Source: GCA-001735895 sp964488685
GTDB taxonomy: Bacteria > Pseudomonadota > Gammaproteobacteria > GCA-001735895
Direction of reading: 5' to 3'
NCBI GenBank assembly: GCA_964488685.1
Contig: CAZAVY010000089.1
Span: forward strand, 1-11,446
DNA length: 11,446 bases
The notes under the pieces: generated by a model
What the model saw: only the letters and a program-made list of their open reading frames with translations
Told to the model about the DNA's origin: nothing
Databases searched by the model: none
Program-made: the position numbers and the translations under genes
Shown here: positions 6,083 through 11,446 of the stretch, one piece after another
Position numbering within the stretch: the first letter of the stretch is position 1
Layout: each line of letters opens with the position of its first letter

Positions 6083-7428
6083 CCCGCTATATTTATGGCG
6101 GCGATAGGTTGCGCACCTATCCGCTCGAAATTCGGGCTAACGAGGTCTGGGTAAATATTGCCGAGCCGCCATTCGAGGATAGGTACAAAGCGATTATCGA
6201 CAGCCTGCGGGATGCCTTCGACGATTACAGCTACGATCGAATCGCGCGTGAAATTGCACGCCTGAATCGACTGGGGGCCGATCCCTGTGATGTATTACGC
6301 CTCGCAATCGACTGGTCGTGGCAAAAAATGGAGTTCGGCTTGACCCATGCCTACGCGGGCATGGCTGACTGGTTGAGCCTGTACGATGAATACAGTAGCA
6401 GCGATGAGTCGCAGTTGGTTTGCCTGGTGGAAAGCGTAACGCATGTCGCCTATGACGTGTTGCGTGAATTGGACTACCCCTTTTCCGAGGAGGTAAAACC
6501 GTTTGATGAACTCGCTTTCCTCGATGCCATCGAGACCGAAGACGAAAACGCGGCCGTCGCGGCCATTCGTGGCGGGATTCGTAATGGACTTCAGTTTGCA
6601 GAATTTGAAGCGGCGCTATCGCGCGCAGCGTTGGCCCATTACACCGATTTTGGACACGCTTTAATTTATGTGACCAAGGCCCCACTACTGATCGAGCGAC
6701 TGGGCAACACGGCGATGGAACCGCTGCTGTTATCTCTGGTGCGTGGTTTTATTTATGGCTCGCGTGAAGACAGGATTCCTGAATTTCGCGCTTACGGTTC
6801 CCAGCTCGATAAATGGGGACAGCACAAGGCACTGAAACCCGACCCTGGGCAGTGGCGGTTAAAAAATATCAACGAATCGATGAAAGCTGCGATAGCCTGT
6901 AGCGGCAGTCCACCTGAAGAAATATACCATTCCCTGTTGCTTGCCAATGCGATTAACCTGTTGGGATTTGATATCGAGCAACAGGAGAAAATACAGGTCA
7001 CGGTTTCGGGTAATGTGGGCTGGCTCGATTTTACCCATGGGCTGACGTTTGCCAGTGCGGTCAGGCGGCAATGTACGCGTTACCCCGATCTGTGGCCCCG
7101 GGGATTGCTGCAAATGGCCTGCTTTAATGGCCGCAATGCCGGCTTCACGACCGCCGAAATCGATTTGGAAGGCTAGAAATCGAATCATCCCGAAGCCAAG
7201 TTAATTCAACTGCTCGAGCGAGTGATGGATCACGAGCAGTCTGAGCATATGGTTTCGGTGCATCTGCTGAAAACGGCGCTTGCCGTGCGCGAAGAGATTG
7301 CAGCGCTCGATAAATCGGATGCCCAGATTCTGGTCGCTGCCCTGACCCGCTTGTTTGAATCCCCAATCAAACTGCGGCAAGCACGGCGTACTGCGTATCA
7401 GTCGCTGCAGATTGTGGCGAAGGAATAA
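6083..7428 (+). pseudogene. Rieske-helical protein: N-terminally truncated, with in-frame TAG
   Basis: The open frame begins right after the monooxygenase stop and reads IYGGDRLRTYPLEIRANEVW, the last strands of a Rieske [2Fe-2S] domain. The two cluster-binding motifs (CxH and CxxH) that should precede it are absent, and no in-frame ATG opens it; the first usable start is TTG 6109. A long helical domain follows (FSEEVKPFDELAFLDAIETE, later HYTDFGHALIYVTKAPLL and WLDFTHGLTFASAVRRQ). It vaguely recalls questin-oxidase-like proteins, but I am not sure. TAG at 7174-7176 interrupts the frame after DLEG. The same frame then continues for 83 codons (SNHPEAKLIQLLERV to SLQIVAKE) to TAA 7426-7428 and looks like the natural C-terminus. 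One deletion and one nonsense change are therefore inferred. Residual expression of a 355-residue helical part from TTG is possible. Confidence 0.75.
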
Positions 7429-7430
7429 GC

Positions 7431-8087
7431 TTACGGGTCGAGTAAGGCTCTCAGTTCGGCGACTTCCGCCTCCAGCTCACTGACGCGTTGCTCCAGCTCT
7501 GCCATGCTGTTCCTCGCCGGGGGCGCGGTAGCCACCTCAGCCCGGGGGTTTTTAACCGGTGCCTCGAACTCGACCTGACCGCAGAACAAGTGCATGTATT
7601 CTGAATCCTTGCGTCCCGGGGTGCGTGGCAGTTGCACCACCAACGGATCGCCCTCGTGTTCTGTCAACGCGACGAGCGCTTCCACCACGGCGTTATTGTC
7701 AGGGAATTGGTGCAGACGTCCACTACGAGCCCGCAGTTCCCCCGGCGTTTGTGGGCCGCGCAGTAATAGCAAACATACGATAGAGAACCGGGCTGAATCT
7801 AATTGCAATTCACTATAGGATGTATTGCAAAATCGTTGTGAATATTTTTCCACCCCGCGTTTGAAATTCTCCTCCAGGCGTAGCAGGTGACTGCTTTCAA
7901 GCTCTCGAACCGTGTGCTGCACCTCACCCTGGGTCAGCGACATCACCGGGTCGCGGGACGATTTCTGATTGCAGGCGTTGGTCAGGGCATTGAGAGTGAT
8001 TGGATACTGATCCGGCGTGGTCACGGATTTTTCCATCAGGCAGCCGATGACACGGGCCTGGTTCACAGATAAATTCATCGATAGCAT
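7431..8087 (-). CDS. yceH: YceH family protein (DUF480)
   Basis: Intact 218-residue protein matching the E. coli YceH pattern throughout: ARVIGCLMEKSVTTPDQYPI (12-31), NALTNACNQKSSRDPVM, VEKYSQRFCNT, LLLLRGPQTPGELRARSGRL and KDSEYMHLFCGQVE. The family folds as two winged-helix domains and its function is not established. The C-terminus is a short coiled coil of regular heptads (MAELEQRVSELEAEVAELRA, about 195-214), as in relatives. The start is ATG 8087-8085 with GAAGAG a few bases upstream; a second ATG lies three codons in (8078). Its stop is 2 bp from the stop of the convergent Rieske remnant, with no room for a terminator between them. The 204-bp inverted-repeat element ends 34 bp upstream of the start and may supply its promoter. 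Confidence 0.95.
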   Translation of the reverse strand: MLSMNLSVNQARVIGCLMEKSVTTPDQYPITLNALTNACNQKSSRDPVMSLTQGEVQHTVRELESSHLLRLEENFKRGVEKYSQRFCNTSYSELQLDSARFSIVCLLLLRGPQTPGELRARSGRLHQFPDNNAVVEALVALTEHEGDPLVVQLPRTPGRKDSEYMHLFCGQVEFEAPVKNPRAEVATAPPARNSMAELEQRVSELEAEVAELRALLDP

Positions 8088-8118
8088 GACGCACTCTTCA
8101 AATTAGGGTTCCTACAAT

Positions 8119-8148
8119 AGTCTAGGAGTCTGTCGGACTTAAGATCAA
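8119..8148 (-). promoter_or_regulatory. Candidate yceH promoter spanning the element edge
   Basis: On the minus strand TTGATC (8148-8143) and TAGACT (8124-8119) are 18 bp apart and lie 32 bp upstream of the yceH ATG. The -35 lies inside the inverted-repeat element and the -10 straddles its end. Both boxes are weak matches. Confidence 0.22.
8122..8143 (+). repeat. Left terminal inverted repeat
   Basis: Left 22-bp end of the element, beginning CTAGGAGTCTGTC. It differs from the reverse complement of the right end at two positions (8135 and 8142). Confidence 0.75.
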
Positions 8149-8303
8149 TCTACTGTGGAAAAGGCATTTTGGCCAGATTTTCCTATCCAATTCGTTGAAT
8201 ATGAGTGGCTATACCCAAAGCATTCGCTTCGCTCATGGGGCAGGCCCTTCGCCTCATTCGATAGAAAAATCTGACTCAAAATGCCTTTCCCTCGCTACGA
8301 CAC

Positions 8304-8325
8304 CCTAAGTCTGACAGACTCCTAG
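8304..8325 (-). repeat. Right terminal inverted repeat
   Basis: Right 22-bp end, finishing GACAGACTCCTAG, and pairing with the left end at 20 of 22 positions. Transcribed with the upstream Tld-like genes, the whole element could fold into a long hairpin at the 3' end of their message. Confidence 0.75.
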
Positions 8326-8331
8326 TGGCAC

Positions 8332-9618
8332 TTAATCAGACAACGACGAAAAATTAAAATTTTCAATTTTGAGCGCCGGCATGACCATTGGGAAAAATTC
8401 ACCAGTGGCGCCCGGCCTGCCGCTGGCAACGACATTTTTAAGCAGCTTTAATACCGACTCATTCCAGCGCATATCAACAACCGGATGCGTAATCTCACCG
8501 TTTTCGATGCGATAGGTGCCGTCTCGAGTCATACCGGTGAAGCCGAGGGTCGCGGCGTCGGTGGAGCGTATATACCAGAAGCGTGTGACCAGGATGCCGT
8601 CGCCGGTATTCCGGATCAGGTTATCCATTGCGGTACCTTCCCCGCTCAAAATTATGTTTTTGGGTGAGGGCTTGGGGTCCAGGTTATTTTTCCTGGCCCA
8701 GTAGCGACTGGTTGAAAGCTGCTGCAGACTACCCTGGTCTAGCCAGATCGATTTCCCCAGGGGCTGACCATCGGCTGAAAATGAAATCGTCGGAAATTCC
8801 AGGCTGGCGGGGTCCGAATATAGCGAGAGCTTACCGAGGGATTCATGGTAATTTGTGAAAGCCGAACGGCCCTCATCCAATGCGCGCTGATCGAACCCGT
8901 ACCAGAAGGCCATGGCGATTAAATCGCCGACTGCTTGTGGTTCCAGAATTACGGTCGTGGGCCTGGGTTGATAAACTACCGGATTCTGAGCCATCGCGCA
9001 CTTCTCAATAGCGCGCCTGGTTGCTGTCATCACGTCATCCGCCTGAATAGTGATTCCCCTGTCTTCGGCCCAGCCACTGCCGGTGCGACCGGTGGCGGTC
9101 ACGTGAAAATCGCTATGGTGATAGCGCTCGTAGGCAAAGCCACCGGCACTGTCACCGTAGGCTGAAAAATTTTTTCCGAGCACCAGCAGACCAGCCAGAT
9201 CAATTCCCGCGGCGGCACCCTCGCGGCAGACCGCTGCAGTCCATTCCCCGATCGTTTCAATCTCGATCGCTTCTGATTCAGCGCTAAAAGCATACTCTTT
9301 GCCTTCGAGCACCGTTCCTATCGCCGGCATCACTTCTTCGTCATCGGGCATGTGTTCACAGGTCGAAAACACCTGGTCTATGCTGCGCTTGATCAGGTCT
9401 TTATCATCGAGCTGGTTGATACTGAGCGTCGTTTTTTTCTGTTCGAGACGTGCGCTCAGGGATAGTGTGTATTGCGATTTCATTGCGTTTTGTGATACTG
9501 CGCAATCGTTAAAGCGAGTACCCAGCCGGTGTTCACCGCGAATCGAAACCTGGAGTTCCCCGGTACCGGGAAATTCCAGGATTTCTGAAATCAAATCATG
9601 TGATTGTTGCCGATTCAA
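8332..9618 (-). CDS. TldE/PmbA-like subunit of a TldD/TldE-type metalloprotease
   Basis: Intact 428-residue partner of the TldD-like protein encoded just upstream. It has the TldD/PmbA family layout: an N-terminal mixed domain, the central TTVILEPQAVGDLIAMAFWY (221-240) and a C-terminal barrel with TRFWYIRSTDAATLGFTGM (about 345-365). It lacks the HExxxH zinc motif, as expected for the non-catalytic TldE half that builds the chamber and binds substrate. The start is TTG (9618-9616), overlapping the TGA of the upstream gene as TTGA. A GGGGGCG purine stretch lies shortly before it; no in-frame ATG is near, and the N-terminal reading NRQQSHDLISEILEF is sensible. The pair is very likely translationally coupled. 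In known pairs the heterodimer cleaves small or unfolded peptides, including leader peptides of microcins. The substrate here is unknown. Confidence 0.9.
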   Translation of the reverse strand: MNRQQSHDLISEILEFPGTGELQVSIRGEHRLGTRFNDCAVSQNAMKSQYTLSLSARLEQKKTTLSINQLDDKDLIKRSIDQVFSTCEHMPDDEEVMPAIGTVLEGKEYAFSAESEAIEIETIGEWTAAVCREGAAAGIDLAGLLVLGKNFSAYGDSAGGFAYERYHHSDFHVTATGRTGSGWAEDRGITIQADDVMTATRRAIEKCAMAQNPVVYQPRPTTVILEPQAVGDLIAMAFWYGFDQRALDEGRSAFTNYHESLGKLSLYSDPASLEFPTISFSADGQPLGKSIWLDQGSLQQLSTSRYWARKNNLDPKPSPKNIILSGEGTAMDNLIRNTGDGILVTRFWYIRSTDAATLGFTGMTRDGTYRIENGEITHPVVDMRWNESVLKLLKNVVASGRPGATGEFFPMVMPALKIENFNFSSLSD

Positions 9619-11063
9619 AAATCGCGCCCCCGACAGACCCTGATATTTCTAAAAAGGGTTGGCGCCGCGCCGTGCGTCATTTGCGCTATCTGCATCGGGT
9701 CACCCTTGCCGCAGTTCATGACTCCGTGCGCCTGCCAGTGGTTTTCATCACAGATGGCATCGCAGGCGTTCCAGAAAATCGGGGTGCTGCTCTGGTACAA
9801 AGCGGCCTTTAGCATGCCTGCCTTTTTGCCGTTTTTGATTTCCCAGACCGCGTTGCCACCAAATTGAAAATTCAATCGCCACTGGTCGATAGAAAAACTA
9901 TCCATACCCTCGAAGTACAAACCGTGCTTGACGTCAGCGATCAACTCGTCGGGGCTCAATGCCTGTTTGCCCGGCATTAAAAGCAGGTTTGGGATGCGCA
10001 CGATTGGAATACTCGACCAGTGATCGGCGCGGCAGGAACCTCGGCTGCGTTCCTCATCCACGTAGTGCGAGAATTCGCGACCCGTACTATAGGCCTGAAA
10101 AACCCCGTCACTGACAATTTCCCAGCGCTGACCGGGGACACCGTCATCATCAAACCCCTGGGTGGCGAGGCCGTTTTCGAGCGTATTGTCGGCCATCAGG
10201 GTGACCGTATCGCTAGCATATTTAAAATTCCCCTTTTTTTCGCGAGTCACAAACGATGAACCGGCCATCGACACTTCGTAGCCCATGACCCGATCAAGTT
10301 CAGTCGCGTGACCTACCGATTCATGAATCGTTAGCGACAGGTTTTCCGAGTCGGTAACGATATCGAAATCACCTTCGGGAGAAAGCTTTGCCGAGAGCTT
10401 CTGTTCGGCCTGGCTGGCGACCCGCTCCGCCTGGGTGACGAATTCTGATTTTTGATAAGCCTCGAAACCGCAGTTGCTCGAGGGCGCTTTCCAGTTGCGT
10501 TCCTGGAAGTCGCCGTCGCCAACCGCAATCGCCCGGATCACCGATTCAGACGAAGTCACATCGCTGTACAGTTCGGAGCCTTCGGTACTGGAATACCAGC
10601 GCCGCACCCTTTTGAACAGCAGGTAACCCTGGGCGCGTTTCACCGATTTGTTCCTGAGCATGATTTCGTTTGAAGAAATCAATAGATCGGCTTTTTCTTC
10701 TAGTGAAACTTCGAATGGATCGCGCTGGCAAATTGAGTTGAAACTCAGTTTGAGGCTAGGCTCGAGTGCCCAGTTGACGCCACCTTCACGCAATGCCATA
10801 GCCGATGCCCGGGCGATACGTATCGCCAGGGACACTACTTTTTCGATCTCAGTGGCGTTATAACTCGGCGAAGAGGCGAAGCCCCAGGCGCCTTGATATA
10901 GAACCCGGATCCCGAAGCCGCGGTCGTCGCTGTCATGGCAACTCGACAGCGCCTGGTCACGCGAATTGACACGTTGTTTGCGAATATCCAGATAACGTGC
11001 GTCCGCGAACTGACAGCCTTTCCTGGTGGCGCTTTGACAGGCCTGTTTCAGTAGTTCAAACAT
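9615..11063 (-). CDS. TldD-like zinc metalloprotease subunit
   Basis: Intact 482-residue catalytic subunit of a TldD/TldE-type protease. The zinc motif HExxxH is HESVGH at 247-252, within LSLTIHESVGHATELDRVMG. The third ligand is probably C451 in VMNCGKGDP, corresponding to the conserved late cysteine of TldD. Family segments also seen are DDDGVPGQRWEIVSDGVF (E. coli TldD has a DDEGTPGQ counterpart), IPNLLLMPGKQALSPDELI and LFRNIRV near the end. The sequence is well diverged from the E. coli protein (about 480 residues) and belongs to the broader TldD/PmbA family found as tandem pairs. Its stop overlaps the TTG start of the TldE-like gene. The start is ATG 11063-11061 with only a weak GAGTGA upstream. 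The intergenic region with the divergent exported protein is 119 bp. No obvious precursor peptide gene is adjacent. Confidence 0.93.
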   Translation of the reverse strand: MFELLKQACQSATRKGCQFADARYLDIRKQRVNSRDQALSSCHDSDDRGFGIRVLYQGAWGFASSPSYNATEIEKVVSLAIRIARASAMALREGGVNWALEPSLKLSFNSICQRDPFEVSLEEKADLLISSNEIMLRNKSVKRAQGYLLFKRVRRWYSSTEGSELYSDVTSSESVIRAIAVGDGDFQERNWKAPSSNCGFEAYQKSEFVTQAERVASQAEQKLSAKLSPEGDFDIVTDSENLSLTIHESVGHATELDRVMGYEVSMAGSSFVTREKKGNFKYASDTVTLMADNTLENGLATQGFDDDGVPGQRWEIVSDGVFQAYSTGREFSHYVDEERSRGSCRADHWSSIPIVRIPNLLLMPGKQALSPDELIADVKHGLYFEGMDSFSIDQWRLNFQFGGNAVWEIKNGKKAGMLKAALYQSSTPIFWNACDAICDENHWQAHGVMNCGKGDPMQIAQMTHGAAPTLFRNIRVCRGRDF

Positions 11064-11094
11064 GGTTTCACTCTAACACAGCATCCGCACAATG

Positions 11095-11121
11095 TTGGCA
11101 TTGAGCCGGCACCATTAGAAT
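11095..11121 (+). promoter_or_regulatory. Weak candidate promoter for the exported protein gene
   Basis: TTGGCA (11095-11100) and TAGAAT (11116-11121) lie 61 bp before the ATG at 11183 in the 119-bp divergent gap. The 15-bp spacing is shorter than ideal, so this is tentative. Confidence 0.25.
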
Positions 11122-11182
11122 CGGTGGCAAAACACTGGTAGCATTGTCGTGAGTTCAACAACGGATTCCGGGAGCAGACCTC

Positions 11183-11446
11183 ATGAAGGCTTTGAAACTA
11201 GTTTTAGCTACAAGCGCAATCCTGGTCTTTTGTTTTCCGATGGTGAGTTCCGGCGACCAGACGGATAAACGACTCGACAGGTTGTTTGAAATGCTGAAAA
11301 ACAGCGAAGACGCAGTGGCTCAGGAGGCAGCTGAATCCGAGATATGGGAAATATGGTATAAAAGCGGCAAACAAGAAATCGATGCCAGGATGCTAGAGGC
11401 CGCGGGTCTCGTGGGCTCAGGCGACCTGGTCGCTGCCGAATCGGTT
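11183..11446 (+). CDS. Exported protein, probable tetratricopeptide type (3' end outside window)
   Basis: An open frame of 88 codons runs to the window edge without a stop. GGGAGCAG lies a few bases upstream of ATG 11183. The first 24 residues form a Sec signal peptide (MKALKLVLATSAILVFCFPM, then VSSG with probable cleavage after VSS), so the product is periplasmic. The mature start reads DKRLDRLFEMLKNSEDAVAQ, then EIWEIWYKSGKQEIDARMLE and GLVGSGDLVAAESV. This pattern, with a conserved EIW.IW segment before a helical repeat, is common in exported tetratricopeptide-repeat proteins of Gammaproteobacteria and Alphaproteobacteria. The repeats themselves would lie beyond the window, so the family call is inferred. 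It is divergent from the TldD-like gene. Confidence 0.72.
   Translation, partial: MKALKLVLATSAILVFCFPMVSSGDQTDKRLDRLFEMLKNSEDAVAQEAAESEIWEIWYKSGKQEIDARMLEAAGLVGSGDLVAAESV

Larger units (their letters stand above)
8122..8325. mobile_element. 204-bp inverted-repeat (MITE-like) element
   Basis: The ends are 22-bp inverted repeats with 20 matches: CTAGGAGTCTGTCGGACTTA... at 8122-8143 and the complementary ...AAGTCTGACAGACTCCTAG at 8304-8325. Inside them a second arm also pairs: GAAAAGGCATTTTGGCCAGA onward to CCTATC on the left, and GATAGAAAAATCTGACTCAA onward to TGCCTTTCC on the right. The inverted homology reaches about 65-70 bp per side, with a short unpaired centre. There is no room for a transposase and no coding signal. 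CTAG stands at both outer edges and is palindromic, so it may be a target duplication or the repeat tip. The element lies 6 bp past the TldE-like stop and 34 bp before yceH. It has the form of a non-autonomous transposon moved by a transposase encoded elsewhere; from memory the ends recall IS1182-type elements, unverified. Confidence 0.75.

Noticed and set aside
6194..6685. Long open frame antisense to the helical domain
   Set aside because: It is rich in Arg, His and Pro with no recognisable motif, typical of an antisense shadow.

Overview
The window looks like a chromosomal segment of a gammaproteobacterium with roughly balanced base composition. YceH is closest in pattern to the enterobacterial protein, and DUF3179, a TldD/TldE-type pair and a cAMP-phosphodiesterase-like metallo-beta-lactamase sit beside it. 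I saw no rRNA, tRNA, CRISPR array, phage gene or intact transposase. The assignment is inferred from protein character only.

Layout, left to right. (1) 1-1189, minus strand: an intact metallo-beta-lactamase-fold hydrolase, followed 8 bp downstream by a class III aminotransferase that has lost its middle and carries a frameshift. (2) 1190-1569: a non-coding, partly AT-rich stretch with small palindromes. (3) 1570-2155, plus strand: a pile-up of remnants. An aldehyde dehydrogenase N-terminus is joined in frame to a short-chain dehydrogenase C-terminus, and then a second short-chain dehydrogenase is reduced to its first and last pieces. (4) 2163-3527, minus strand: an intact secreted DUF3179 protein. 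(5) 3528-7428, plus strand: a former operon. It runs from a cysteine desulfurase N-terminal stub with a perfect Shine-Dalgarno, through an intact alpha/beta hydrolase and an intact luciferase-like flavin monooxygenase, to a Rieske-helical protein that has lost its iron-sulfur cluster-binding part and has an in-frame TAG. (6) 7431-8087, minus strand: yceH. (7) 8122-8325: a 204-bp inverted-repeat (MITE-like) element between yceH and the next gene. (8) 8332-11063, minus strand: a translationally overlapped pair of TldD-like (HExxxH) and TldE/PmbA-like proteins. (9) 11183-end, plus strand: the start of an exported protein, probably of a tetratricopeptide type, cut by the window edge.

The strongest pattern is not a new defence or biosynthetic system. 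It is a mosaic of intact genes and genes collapsed by internal or junction-spanning deletions. At least six protein families are broken (aminotransferase, aldehyde dehydrogenase, two short-chain dehydrogenases, cysteine desulfurase, Rieske), and most are oxidative or catabolic enzymes. The intact hydrolase and flavin monooxygenase may be survivors of a degradation pathway whose partners are gone. This is what ongoing genome reduction by deletion would look like, for example in a lineage becoming host-associated, though a chimeric assembly is an alternative that must be excluded. The inverted-repeat element and the TldD/TldE-like pair are the other items worth following up.
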